Source of the DNA: Paenibacillus_I sp035510375
Lineage (GTDB): Bacteria > Bacillota > Bacilli > Paenibacillales > Paenibacillaceae
Direction: 5' to 3' (one strand)
Length of the DNA stretch: 64,000 bases
Assembly: GCF_035510375.1 (NCBI RefSeq)
Contig: NZ_DATKHG010000015.1
Shown here: one piece after another, positions 17,577 to 26,027 of the stretch
Layout: every line of letters begins with the position of its first letter
Numbering within the stretch: the stretch's first letter is position 1
The notes under the pieces: generated by a model
The model's input: the letters and a program-made list of their open reading frames with translations, nothing else
Told to the model about the DNA's origin: nothing
Databases searched by the model: none
Program-made: the position numbers and the translations under genes

Positions 17577-18542
17577 ATGGAGAGGGAGCTTGCGCTCGAA
17601 TTGGTGCGCGTGACCGAGCTCGCGGCATTGTCCGCTTCCCCTTGGATGGGACGCGGCGACAAGAACGGCGCCGACGAGGCGGCGACGGAAGCAATGCGCC
17701 GGATGTTCGACTCCGTATCCGTACAAGGGACGGTCGTCATCGGCGAAGGAGAAATGGACGAGGCGCCGATGCTGTATATCGGCGAGAACGTCGGCAGCGG
17801 CAACGGGCCGGAGGTCGACATCGCCGTCGACCCGCTGGAAGGCACCGAGATCGTCGCCAAAGGGCTCAACAACGCCATGGCCGTGCTTGCGGTCGCGGGC
17901 AAAGGGCAGCTGCTGCACGCGCCGGACATGTATATGGAGAAGCTCGCCTGCGGACCGGCGCTGGCCGGCAAGCTGAGCCTGAAGGATCCGGTTCGCACGA
18001 CGGTGGAAAAGGCCGCTCTTGCGCTGCACAAGCCGCTGTCGGATCTGACCGTCATGATGCTCGACCGGAAGAGGCATGAGACGATCTTGACCGAGCTTCG
18101 CGACGCGGGCGTCCGCATCAAGTTCCTGTCGGACGGCGATGTGGCCGGCGCCATGGCGCCGTGCTTTCCCGAAGCGGGCATCGATCTGTACGTCGGCTCC
18201 GGCGGGGCGCCGGAAGGCGTCATAGCGGCGGCGGCGATCAAATGTCTCGGGGGCGAAATCCAGGGCCGGCTCATGCCGGAGAACGACGAGCAGTTCGAGC
18301 GCTGCATCGCGATGGGAATCAGCGATCCGCGCCGCATCCTGACGATGGACGATATGGTCGGCACCGGCGACGTCATTTTTGCCGCGACCGGCGTCACGCC
18401 CGGCGAGTTCCTCGGCGGCGTCCGTTATTTGCCCGACCAGCGGGCCGAAACGCATTCGATGGTGATGCGGGCCAAAACGCGCACGATCCGCCATATCCGC
18501 TCGCTTCATTATTTGCCGAACAAGCAGCTGTACCGCAAGTAA
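17577..18542 (+). CDS. glpX: Fructose-1,6-bisphosphatase class II
   Basis: Hydrolyses fructose 1,6-bisphosphate in gluconeogenesis. The 321-residue protein has metal-binding GEGEMDEAPM, IAVDPLEGT, the GGAPEG segment and AMGISDPRRILTMDDMVGTGDVIFAATG, all GlpX signatures. ATG 17577 has GGGAGGCGC eight bases before it; TTG 17547 is in frame but lacks a ribosome site. It follows ppsR by 38 bases with no terminator, so ccpN-ppsR-glpX probably form an operon. Confidence 0.95.
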   Translation: MERELALELVRVTELAALSASPWMGRGDKNGADEAATEAMRRMFDSVSVQGTVVIGEGEMDEAPMLYIGENVGSGNGPEVDIAVDPLEGTEIVAKGLNNAMAVLAVAGKGQLLHAPDMYMEKLACGPALAGKLSLKDPVRTTVEKAALALHKPLSDLTVMMLDRKRHETILTELRDAGVRIKFLSDGDVAGAMAPCFPEAGIDLYVGSGGAPEGVIAAAAIKCLGGEIQGRLMPENDEQFERCIAMGISDPRRILTMDDMVGTGDVIFAATGVTPGEFLGGVRYLPDQRAETHSMVMRAKTRTIRHIRSLHYLPNKQLYRK

Positions 18543-18616
18543 CGGCGGCCGGCAAGCTTTTTCGATAGAGTATCGCCTGCATGCAGGAAACACGACGATA
18601 AGGAGAGTTGGGCAGG

Positions 18617-19015
18617 ATGGAGCAGACGTTTGTGATGGTGAAGCCGGACGGCGTAAGCAGAGGGCTGATCGGCGCGGTGGTGTCGCGGTTCGAGAACAAG
18701 GGACTGAAGCTGGCCGCGGTCAAAATGATGACGATCCCAAGTGAATTGGCGGAGCGTCATTACGGGGAGCATAGGGAGAAGAAGTTTTTCGGCGAGCTGG
18801 TCGATTTCATCACATCCGGACCGGTATTCGCGATGGTATGGGAAGGGCCGCAGGCGGTGAAAAACGCCCGTCTCATCATCGGCGCGACCAACCCTTCCGA
18901 AGCGGTGCCCGGGTCGATCCGCGGCGATTACGGCCTCATCGTGGACAGCAACATCGTGCACGGCTCGGATTCGCCGGAAAGCGCGCAGCGCGAAATCGGC
19001 TTGTTTTTCGGCTGA
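18617..19015 (+). CDS. ndk: Nucleoside diphosphate kinase
   Basis: Transfers the gamma phosphate of ATP to nucleoside diphosphates via a phospho-His. The 132-residue product opens MEQTFVMVKPDGV and has the active-site segment NIVHGSDSPESAQREIGLFF. AAGGAGAGTTG lies upstream of ATG 18617; the in-frame TTG at 18608 is too close to it. It lies 74 bases after glpX with no evident terminator. Confidence 0.96.
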   Translation: MEQTFVMVKPDGVSRGLIGAVVSRFENKGLKLAAVKMMTIPSELAERHYGEHREKKFFGELVDFITSGPVFAMVWEGPQAVKNARLIIGATNPSEAVPGSIRGDYGLIVDSNIVHGSDSPESAQREIGLFFG

Positions 19016-19071
19016 AAAATAGTCATAATGGGATTGTTGCGCAAATAATGAAAAGGTGAGGGAGAGGGATT

Positions 19072-19716
19072 ATGAAGTTCTTTTTGGACACGGCCAACGT
19101 GGAGGAAATCAAGCGCATCGCCAAGCTTGGATTGGTCGACGGCGTAACGACGAACCCGTCGCTGGTCGCGAAGGAAGGCCGGGATTTCAAAGAAGTCGTC
19201 CAGGAAATTTGCGGTATCGTCTCCGGTCCCGTCAGCGCCGAGGTAATCGGCACGAAAGCGGACGACATGCTGAAGGAAGCGTTCGAGATCGCGGAATGGG
19301 CGCCGAACGTCGTCATTAAGCTGCCGATGACCGAGGACGGCCTTTTTGCGACGCATGCTTTGGCCGAGAAGGGCATCAAGACGAACGTCACGCTTGTTTT
19401 CTCCGCGGCTCAAGGGCTCATGGCGGCCAAAGCGGGCGCGACCTTCATCAGTCCGTTCGTCGGCCGTCTCGACGACATCGGCACGGAAGGCATGAAGCTT
19501 GTCCAGGATTTGAACATCATCCTCACCAACTACGGCTTCGCGACGGAAATTATCGCCGCCAGCATCCGCAATATCGCGCATGTCGAGCAGGCCGCTCTGG
19601 CCGGCGCGCACATCGCGACGATTCCGGGCTCGCTGCTGCCTTCGCTGTGGAAGCACCCGCTGACCGACATCGGCATCGAGAAATTTTTAAGCGACTGGAG
19701 CAAAATGCAGAAATAA
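19072..19716 (+). CDS. tal: Transaldolase, small TalC/fructose-6-phosphate aldolase type
   Basis: A 214-residue TIM-barrel enzyme of the non-oxidative pentose phosphate pathway. It starts MKFFLDTANVEEI, has VTTNPSLVAKEG, the Schiff-base Lys in NVVIKLPMTEDG and a closing SLWKHPLTDIGIEKF. Small transaldolases and fructose-6-phosphate aldolases share this fold and cannot be separated by eye; transaldolase is usual in Firmicutes. GGTGAGGGAGAGG precedes the ATG. The partner transketolase is at 37 kb. Confidence 0.93.
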   Translation: MKFFLDTANVEEIKRIAKLGLVDGVTTNPSLVAKEGRDFKEVVQEICGIVSGPVSAEVIGTKADDMLKEAFEIAEWAPNVVIKLPMTEDGLFATHALAEKGIKTNVTLVFSAAQGLMAAKAGATFISPFVGRLDDIGTEGMKLVQDLNIILTNYGFATEIIAASIRNIAHVEQAALAGAHIATIPGSLLPSLWKHPLTDIGIEKFLSDWSKMQK

Positions 19717-19723
19717 ATCTCGC

Positions 19724-19755
19724 GGCGGCTCATAAGCGCGTACTTATCAGCCGCC
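19724..19755. terminator. Terminator-like hairpin between convergent genes
   Basis: GGCGGCTCATAAG/CTTATCAGCCGCC with one mismatch. It has no clear T-run on either strand, so its function is uncertain. Confidence 0.4.
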
Positions 19756-19769
19756 ATCTGTTCAAAAAC

Positions 19770-20171
19770 TCATTTCTTTAATCTTAATCCACAATTCGGA
19801 CAAAAGGCTGCATCTTTCGGTACAGACGCATTGCAATTAGGGCAGGTTGTCGGTTGCGGTTGAATATTGTTGCCGCAATTGGTACAAAACTTATGATTCG
19901 CATCGTTCTCTTTCCCGCAATTGGGACAAATAAGGGCATACCCGGTTTTCGGGGCGGATGCAGGCCGCTGAGGAGGCACATCATTAGGTTCTCTATAAAC
20001 ATTATCATGTCGTTGACGACGATAATGATGGTGATCATCGTATTCATCGTCATAATGCCCGCCGTGATGTCCGCCGTGATGCCCGCCATGATGTCCTCCG
20101 TGATGTCCTCCATGATGTCCTCCATGATGTCCGCCGTGTCCTCTAAACAGGTTACGGAACAAATCTGACAT
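19770..20171 (-). CDS. His/Gly-repeat protein with two C-terminal zinc ribbons
   Basis: A 133-residue protein. After MSDLFRNLFRG come about seven GHHG units encoded by a 12-base DNA repeat, then an acidic/His patch (HYDDEYDDHHHY), a proline-rich linker, and two zinc ribbons (CPNCG...CTNCG and CPNCN...CPNCG). The design suggests metal binding or storage, but function is not known. ATG 20171 has AAGGAGTG eight bases upstream. Base composition is clearly more AT-rich than the surrounding metabolic genes. Confidence 0.8.
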   Translation of the reverse strand: MSDLFRNLFRGHGGHHGGHHGGHHGGHHGGHHGGHHGGHYDDEYDDHHHYRRQRHDNVYREPNDVPPQRPASAPKTGYALICPNCGKENDANHKFCTNCGNNIQPQPTTCPNCNASVPKDAAFCPNCGLRLKK

Positions 20172-20248
20172 TGAAATCACTCCTTATCGCACATATATTG
20201 TAGAAAAGCCGCAACACTATTTTAGTATATCCTTCCTCATTAATTTAC

Positions 20249-20779
20249 TTAAAGAAGTGATCCGAAATGAAGACCGATCGCAGCAAAAAGCAAGCCCCAT
20301 ACCACAACCCAAACTGACTTCGCAGGCGAGTCGTGCACGACTATGTTTCGAAATACGCTGATCGCCCAAACTAATATAGCGGCGGCATAAACTCCGAGCC
20401 CCAGCAACCACAACAAGAACGCATTCCAGGTAAGAGGAAAAGTTTTACCTGTGGCGCTTAAAAGAACCGGCAATGATTTTACAACATATTGCACAACGGC
20501 AACCGGGTCGGGTTGGTTAGGAATTTCCCAAATTACCTGACTCCCATTAGAGAGTAGGGAAACGATAAGTAGCAGGGCAACATATAATACCTCTGCCAAG
20601 ATGACAAACAACATGGTTCCGGACAGTGCCAGGAAAGCCAGATTGTTCGGGGACAATACTTTTTTCAACTGTTTTCTGAACGAAAATGAGGAACGCTCAT
20701 GATAAATATGGGAATCGCCTTGCCTTCGCGCCCAAAACATCAAAAGCTCCAAAAAACGATACATCCTTCGGCCCCCCAT
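20249..20779 (-). CDS. Hypothetical membrane protein
   Basis: A 176-residue protein not recognised. It has a polar N-terminus with a basic stretch (SFRKQLKKVL) followed by three or four hydrophobic segments (LAFLALSGTMLFVILAEVL, AFLLWLLGLGVYAAAILVW, SVWVVVWGLLFAAIGLHF). The start is unsure: ATG 20779 or ATG 20764. It shares the lower GC of its His/Gly-repeat neighbour and reads in the same direction, 78 bases upstream of it, so they may form one acquired unit. Confidence 0.7.
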   Translation of the reverse strand: MGGRRMYRFLELLMFWARRQGDSHIYHERSSFSFRKQLKKVLSPNNLAFLALSGTMLFVILAEVLYVALLLIVSLLSNGSQVIWEIPNQPDPVAVVQYVVKSLPVLLSATGKTFPLTWNAFLLWLLGLGVYAAAILVWAISVFRNIVVHDSPAKSVWVVVWGLLFAAIGLHFGSLL

Positions 20780-20929
20780 CTCTATGGCTAAGCAACATTA
20801 TTGCTGCGGATTCTTCAAGTGTGAAACCCTGCCAGTAATTTTATACTACACATTGTAGTGGAATAAGTAAAGTTGGTAAAGCTGAAAGGCGGTCTGAGCC
20901 AAGAGACATATTCGGGGTCAATGCCCGTA

Positions 20930-20958
20930 TTGACTGTATTTTGAATCTGTGCTAAAGT
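20930..20958 (+). promoter_or_regulatory. Sigma-A promoter before the Tad pilus locus
   Basis: TTGACT, 17-base spacer, TAAAGT. The predicted start is near 20965, about 25 bases before a strong terminator hairpin and about 105 bases before the first pilus gene. Confidence 0.65.
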
Positions 20959-20989
20959 AGAACCACAATTATCCAAATGACCGGAACGG

Positions 20990-21043
20990 AAGCACCGTTC
21001 ACGGCCTGCGGCTTATGCTGCGGGCGTGAACGGTGCTTTTTTG
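20990..21043 (+). terminator. Leader terminator (candidate attenuator) of the Tad locus
   Basis: AGCACCGTTCACG pairs perfectly with CGTGAACGGTGCT; the inner part also pairs with wobbles around a TTAT loop, and six T follow. It lies between the promoter at 20930 and the tadZ-like start at 21071, so it would stop transcripts unless relieved. Confidence 0.75.
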
Positions 21044-21070
21044 CGTTTCGGAAGCTGGGGAGGGACGAAG

Positions 21071-22246
21071 ATGTTTCAATTGGCGGTTGCTGTACGCGAG
21101 CGGGAGTACATCCGGCGGTTGGCCGACTATATACGGTCGTCACCGTTCGGGCAGGAGTGGCGGGTTACCGGTTTTTCCTCCGCCGCATCCTTGAAGCAGT
21201 ATTTGAAGGGCGGTTACCCGGTCGACCTGCTGCTTGTACAGCCGTGGCTGGCTGCGGAAGCCGAAGCGCACGGCGCCGGCATCCCGAAGGCATTGCTCGT
21301 GAGGCGGGCTGGAGAAGCGGCCGGCGCGGCGGAAGGCTGGACGGAGGTGCTGCAGTTTCAGGCCGTGCCGCGGCTGCTCAGGCAATTGACCGCCGTGCGC
21401 GCCGAGGGCGGGGGAACGGTCGTTAGGCTGAGGACATCCGGGGCCGGCCGCACGGCGGTTATAGCCGTTTATTCACCGGTCGGGGGGATCGGCAAAACGA
21501 CCGCAGCCCTTAATCTGGTCCATCAAGCCGCGCTGCAAGGCAAGAATGTGTTCTACCTGAACCTGGAGCCGTTCGACGCGACGGGCCTGCTGCTTGGCGC
21601 CGGCGGCTCCAAGGGGGAAGAGGGGCTGTCCGGGGTGCTGTACGCGCTCAAGTCGCATCCCGGCGAAGCGGGAGCGGCGTTCAAGCGTCTGCGCCGGCAT
21701 CACTCCGTACTGAAGGCGGATTATTTTGCCGGCGATACGCTCCCCGAGGAGAAGCTTGCCTTGCCGGCGGAGGACACGTCCCAACTGCTGGAGACGATTG
21801 CCGAATCGGGGGATTACGACCTCGTCGTCGTTGATTTGGACAGCGCGTTTCGCGAAGCCCATATGGCTGTATTTGAACGGAGCCGGCATATTTTGTGGCT
21901 GGTGTCGCAGGAACTGCCGTCCCTGCGCAAAACCGAATCGGCTCTGGCCTTCGCCCGGCGCGCATGGCCGGAACGATTCGGAGACACGGAGCGGAATATA
22001 CGCTATATCGCTTGCCGGCACATGGAAAGCGAAGGTGCGGCGGGATCATCCGTCTGCGGCAATCTTCCGGTATTCGGAAAGCTGCCGTATGTTTCCGAGT
22101 GGCGCATGTTGGAGCAGCCCGGCCGGCTCCTCGCCTCCCGGACATACCGCGCCGCCGCCGCCGGTCTGCTGGGGAAGATGGGCTTGAAGGGAGAGGAGTC
22201 CGGTGATCGGAGAGGGAACGGCGCGGCTGTTGCGGGGCCGTATTAA
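21071..22246 (+). CDS. TadZ/CpaE-like ATPase of the Tad pilus system
   Basis: A 391-residue protein with an N-terminal receiver-like domain (about 1-115) and a MinD/ParA-type ATPase domain. The P-loop reads SPVGGIGKTTAAL: the GK-T core is kept, but the first Lys of the deviant Walker A (KGGxGKT) is Val. DLVVVDLDSAF fits the Walker B region. TadZ/CpaE proteins place the pilus machine at a cell site. ATG 21071 follows GGGGAGGGACGAAG. The 3' end overlaps the next gene by 44 bases. Confidence 0.85.
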   Translation: MFQLAVAVREREYIRRLADYIRSSPFGQEWRVTGFSSAASLKQYLKGGYPVDLLLVQPWLAAEAEAHGAGIPKALLVRRAGEAAGAAEGWTEVLQFQAVPRLLRQLTAVRAEGGGTVVRLRTSGAGRTAVIAVYSPVGGIGKTTAALNLVHQAALQGKNVFYLNLEPFDATGLLLGAGGSKGEEGLSGVLYALKSHPGEAGAAFKRLRRHHSVLKADYFAGDTLPEEKLALPAEDTSQLLETIAESGDYDLVVVDLDSAFREAHMAVFERSRHILWLVSQELPSLRKTESALAFARRAWPERFGDTERNIRYIACRHMESEGAAGSSVCGNLPVFGKLPYVSEWRMLEQPGRLLASRTYRAAAAGLLGKMGLKGEESGDRRGNGAAVAGPY

Positions 22247-23450
22247 GGAGCGGCTCGATCTCCACGAAGCGGTGACCGACGACGAGCTGCTCGGGACGGT
22301 GGAGAGCGTCGTATTCGAGTGGTCCGATTCCAATCCGCTGACGGCGTCCGCCAAGCATCAGGCGGTGCGGAGATTGTTTCATTCGTTTCGCGGACTGGAT
22401 CTGCTGCAGCCGTTGCTGGACGATCCGACCGTGACGGAAATTATGATTAACGGCCACGAACATATTTTTGTCGAGCGGGGAGGGTTGATCGAAAAGGTTG
22501 ACCGCGCGTTCGAGAGCAGGGAGCGGCTCGAGGATTTGATTCAGGCCGTCGTGGGCGGCGTGAACCGGGTCGTGAATGAATCGTCGCCGATCGTCGACGC
22601 CAGGCTGTCCGACGGCTCGCGCGTCCATGCGGTGCTGCCGCCGGTCGCGCTGCAAGGGCCGATCCTGACGATCCGCAAATTTCCCGAGCGGCCTTTGTCG
22701 ATGGAGGGCCTGGTCGACGCCGGCTCGGTTTCGATGGAGGCCGCAGGCCTGCTTGCCGGACTGGTTCGGGCCAGATACAACATTCTGGTGGGCGGAGGAA
22801 CGGGAACCGGCAAAACGACATTTCTTAACGCGCTATCGAGCTTCATCCCACCGGATGAACGGGTGGTTACGATCGAGGATTCCGCCGAGCTGCAAATCCG
22901 GAACGTTCCGAATCTCGTATCGCTGGAGACGCGCAACGCCAACACGGAAGGAAGGGGCGAAGTAACGGTGCGCGATTTGATCCGGGCTTCCCTGCGGATG
23001 CGGCCCGACCGCATTATCGTCGGCGAAGTCCGCGGAGGTGAGGCGATCGACATGCTGCAGGCGATGAATACGGGCCATGACGGCAGCCTTACGTCCGCGC
23101 ACGCCAACGGTCCTAAGGATATGCTGGCCCGCTTGGAAATGATGGTACTGTCCGCGTCGGAGCTTCCTCTTTCCGCCATTCGCGGGAGCATCGGGTCGGC
23201 TTTGGACATTCTTGTCCATTTGTCCCGGCTGCGCGACGGCACGCGCCGGGTGACGGACATCGCGGAGGTGACCGGGTATCGGGAAGGAGCGGTGGAGCTC
23301 AATCCGCTTTTCCGGTTTGAGGAGGAGCATGGGCGTGACGGCAAGGTCGGCGGACGCCTGGTGCCGACCGGCAACCGGCTTGCGCATATGCGGAAATGGC
23401 GGCTTGCCGGCCTCGGTATCGAGCCGGCGGCAGAAGGGGAATCGCCATGA
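22203..23450 (+). CDS. tadA: TadA/CpaF secretion ATPase
   Basis: A 415-residue hexameric motor ATPase that powers Flp pilus assembly. Seen are Walker A GGGTGTGKTTFLNAL, the Asp box (VVTIEDSAELQI), a Walker B region (MRPDRIIVGEVRGGEAIDML) and the His box (TGHDGSLTSAHAN). GTG 22203 has GAGAGGAGTCC upstream. It overlaps both neighbours, which argues for tight translational coupling in the Tad operon. Confidence 0.95.
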   Translation: MIGEGTARLLRGRIKERLDLHEAVTDDELLGTVESVVFEWSDSNPLTASAKHQAVRRLFHSFRGLDLLQPLLDDPTVTEIMINGHEHIFVERGGLIEKVDRAFESRERLEDLIQAVVGGVNRVVNESSPIVDARLSDGSRVHAVLPPVALQGPILTIRKFPERPLSMEGLVDAGSVSMEAAGLLAGLVRARYNILVGGGTGTGKTTFLNALSSFIPPDERVVTIEDSAELQIRNVPNLVSLETRNANTEGRGEVTVRDLIRASLRMRPDRIIVGEVRGGEAIDMLQAMNTGHDGSLTSAHANGPKDMLARLEMMVLSASELPLSAIRGSIGSALDILVHLSRLRDGTRRVTDIAEVTGYREGAVELNPLFRFEEEHGRDGKVGGRLVPTGNRLAHMRKWRLAGLGIEPAAEGESP

Positions 23451-24172
23451 CGCGGCTTTCCCGGCTGCAATACGGAGCGGCGTTGGCGGCAGGGGGATTG
23501 GCCGGTTTTGCGGCGGGATATCTGTTTTACAGGTCGGTTTGGATCGCGCTGCTGTTCAGTCCATTGGGTTTCGCGGCGCCGGGATGGTTGCGGAAGGAGC
23601 TTGCCCTTTGGCGGAAGCGGCGAATCGCGCTGCAGTTCAAGGAGGCGCTGCAGTCCATCGCGTCCTCTCTGTCTGCCGGACGGTCGGTCGAAAATGCGGT
23701 CGCTTCGGTGTCCGACGAGCTGCGGACGGTTTTTCCCGATCCGCGAACGGAAATGCGCCTGGAGTTCGAACGGATCCGGGCAGGCATCCGCAACGGCGAC
23801 AATCTTGAGGCTTGTCTTCGCGCTTTCAGCGATCGTGTAAGGCTGGAGGAAATCGCCCGGTTCTGCGACGTGCTCGCCATTGCCAAACGGTCCGGAGGCG
23901 ACATGGTGGCCATCGTCCGGCGAACGGCCGGGGCAATCGGCGAGAAGCTCGAAATCGAACGGGAAATTTCCGTCATGGTGGCGCAGAAACGGTTCGAGGC
24001 GCGCATTATGATGGCGGTGCCTTTCGTGTTTATGGCCGTTTTGTCATGGGCCGCCCCGGATTATATGGCGCCGCTGCATCGTGGAACCGGATATGCGGTC
24101 GTCACAGCGGCGCTGATGATGCTTGCCGGCTGCATCTATCTGATTCGTAAATGGACGTCGTTTGAAGTGTGA
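23447..24172 (+). CDS. tadB: TadB-like inner platform protein
   Basis: A 241-residue GSPII_F-type membrane protein. It has two N-terminal hydrophobic segments, a cytosolic region (LQFKEALQSIASSLSAGRSVENAV, the helical bundle that meets the ATPase) and two C-terminal helices (ARIMMAVPFVFMAVLSW and ending YLIRKW). ATG 23447 overlaps the tadA stop (ATGA). With TadC it forms the membrane platform. Confidence 0.9.
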   Translation: MTRLSRLQYGAALAAGGLAGFAAGYLFYRSVWIALLFSPLGFAAPGWLRKELALWRKRRIALQFKEALQSIASSLSAGRSVENAVASVSDELRTVFPDPRTEMRLEFERIRAGIRNGDNLEACLRAFSDRVRLEEIARFCDVLAIAKRSGGDMVAIVRRTAGAIGEKLEIEREISVMVAQKRFEARIMMAVPFVFMAVLSWAAPDYMAPLHRGTGYAVVTAALMMLAGCIYLIRKWTSFEV

Positions 24173-25065
24173 GAAAACGTTGGTTGGGGGAATGCCGGCG
24201 GATGGTTGTCTTGGCGTTGATATTGGTGGCGGTATGGTTATCGGCAGGGGTGTCGGCCGGTTTGGAACGGATCAAGCAAACTGCGGGTGAGATGGTGACG
24301 GGAGCGGCCGCCGCCGAAGATCTTCTATTCAGTATGCCTTTTCTGTTTCTGCTTGAGAGAGCGAATGTTTTTGCGGCGGCTTCCGGCTTCACGGCGTCGA
24401 TCCAGGCGAAGCTCGCGCTGCTGCACGGTGAAGAGATGGATGCCGCCGCCGGGAAGCGGTGGCTGGCAGGCGCGGCCGGGTCGGGCTACGCGGCGCTTAC
24501 CGTCATGGCGGCTCTGGGCTCCGCGACGGATGAACCTGCGCTTCTGACGATGGGATTGGTTCTGGCCGTTCTGCTGCCGGCCGCCCGCGTTCGCGCTTTA
24601 TACCGCAAGGTGGAGGAACGCCGCAGGCGGATCGTGCAGGCGCTGCCCGATCTGCTCGGAACGCTGATGCTGCTCGTCGGAGCGGGCGAGACGGTTCAGC
24701 AGGCGTTGTTCCGGTGCATGGCGAACGGCAGTCCGGATCACCCGCTGTATGGCGAGCTCAGGCGGGCGCTTCACTCGGTCCGCAATGGGGAGCCGTTCGG
24801 GCATGCCATGGAGGGCTTCGGCCGCAGGTGCGGGGTGCGGGAAGCGGCGGTTTTTACGGCGGTGCTGCTGCTCAATTGCCGCAAAGGAGGCGACAGCTTT
24901 GTTTTGGCGCTGCGGGAGCTGTCGTTCACCTTGTGGGAGAAGCGGAAGGCGGTGGCGCGCATGCGCGGCGAGGAGGCATCCTCCAAGCTCGCTTTTCCGC
25001 TGGTGGGCATTTTTATGCTGCTTATGGTACTGGTCGGCGCTCCCGCTTTATTGTCGGTGTCTTGA
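24169..25065 (+). CDS. tadC: TadC-like platform protein
   Basis: A 298-residue membrane protein, the second platform subunit. Hydrophobic segments lie near residues 10-30, 100-145 and at the C-terminus (LAFPLVGIFMLLMVLVGAPALL); the middle ALPDLLGTLMLLVGAGETVQQALFR is the GSPII_F signature. GTG 24169 overlaps the tadB stop by four bases. Confidence 0.9.
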   Translation: MRKRWLGECRRMVVLALILVAVWLSAGVSAGLERIKQTAGEMVTGAAAAEDLLFSMPFLFLLERANVFAAASGFTASIQAKLALLHGEEMDAAAGKRWLAGAAGSGYAALTVMAALGSATDEPALLTMGLVLAVLLPAARVRALYRKVEERRRRIVQALPDLLGTLMLLVGAGETVQQALFRCMANGSPDHPLYGELRRALHSVRNGEPFGHAMEGFGRRCGVREAAVFTAVLLLNCRKGGDSFVLALRELSFTLWEKRKAVARMRGEEASSKLAFPLVGIFMLLMVLVGAPALLSVS

Positions 25066-25098
25066 CCGAAGAAACGGATGAGAACAAGGAGGAGACGT

Positions 25099-25290
25099 AT
25101 GCTGTCCGCGTTGTGGAGAGGGCCGCTTCGGCGGCTATGGAGATCCGAGGAAGGGCTCGGCACGCTTGAGGTCATATTGATTATTGCCGTCGTCATTATT
25201 ATCGCTTTGCTGTTCAAGGACTGGATCGTTCAACTCGTCGAGAATTTAATGGGTAAAGCAGATGAGCAAGCGGATAAAATATTCGATTGA
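25099..25290 (+). CDS. flp: Flp-type class IVb pilin
   Basis: A 63-residue prepilin: basic leader (RRLWRSEEGLG), then TLEVILIIAVVIIIALLF with the invariant Glu at about mature position 5, and a short polar tail. It is the expected shaft subunit, cut by the TadV peptidase encoded at 29.3 kb. CAAGGAGGAGACGT precedes ATG 25099; an in-frame ATG at 25078 lacks a good ribosome site. Confidence 0.88.
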   Translation: MLSALWRGPLRRLWRSEEGLGTLEVILIIAVVIIIALLFKDWIVQLVENLMGKADEQADKIFD

Positions 25291-25993
25291 CCGCGCGGCG
25301 GGGCGGCGAATTTGGCGGGATGAACGGGGAAGCGCGGTGTTGGAGTCATCGGCAGTTTTTCCGCTTGTGTTCATATCCGTTCTGTTGCTGATGCTGATGA
25401 GTTTGCTTGTGTACGAGCGGGTGGTTTTGTATTATTCCGCATCGGCGGCCGCGGAAAGGGCCGCCTTCCGGTGGGACAACAGCAGCCGCGACCCGGTTAC
25501 CGGCATGGCGCCGGAGGGACGTTATGACGGTTTGTATTGGAGGCTGGGCGATGACGATATGCCGGAAGGCATATTCGGATCCTTTGCGGGTGACCGGTCC
25601 GGGGGCTATTTGGCGCTGCCTGTACCGCAGGCGGATGCTGCGGCAGTTGATTCGCTGCCGGTGCGCAAAATGAAGCCGTCCGCCGGCCGGATCGCGTTTA
25701 CCTATCGTGGTGAGATGGCATACGAACGGAAGCCGCTGCTTCGGCGGGTTGCCGTCAGCTTGTCTTCATCCGTTGTGATCGGGCAAATAGTAAGGCTTAC
25801 CGGAAGATCGGAAAGCCGGGTCAAGGCGTCTGCCGTCATCGTGGATCCGGTTGAGTTCATCCGGAACGTAGATTTGGCGAGATATTACGCGGCGAAATTC
25901 GGCAGCGGCCGCGCGGGCGCGGGCAAACGCGCCAAGGCGGCGGCCATATTGAACGAGCGGAAGCCGGGCGGTGCTCCAGGAGCGGAACGATGA
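25262..25993 (+). CDS. TadE-like pseudopilin
   Basis: A 243-residue protein with RDERGSAVLESSAVFPLVF, the TadE-type Gly-Ser-x3-Glu motif, followed by one membrane helix and an extracellular domain. It overlaps flp by 29 bases and the next gene's frame. Such minor pseudopilins prime pilus assembly. The C-terminal 40 residues are basic and Ala/Gly-rich. Confidence 0.85.
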   Translation: MSKRIKYSIDRAAGRRIWRDERGSAVLESSAVFPLVFISVLLLMLMSLLVYERVVLYYSASAAAERAAFRWDNSSRDPVTGMAPEGRYDGLYWRLGDDDMPEGIFGSFAGDRSGGYLALPVPQADAAAVDSLPVRKMKPSAGRIAFTYRGEMAYERKPLLRRVAVSLSSSVVIGQIVRLTGRSESRVKASAVIVDPVEFIRNVDLARYYAAKFGSGRAGAGKRAKAAAILNERKPGGAPGAER

Positions 25994-26027
25994 ATTCGCG
26001 AATCGGCGCATGGAATGGAGGAACGCC

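Noticed and set aside
21026..21070. Upstream GTG start for the TadZ-like protein
   Set aside because: It lies inside the leader terminator hairpin; ATG 21071 has a good ribosome site.
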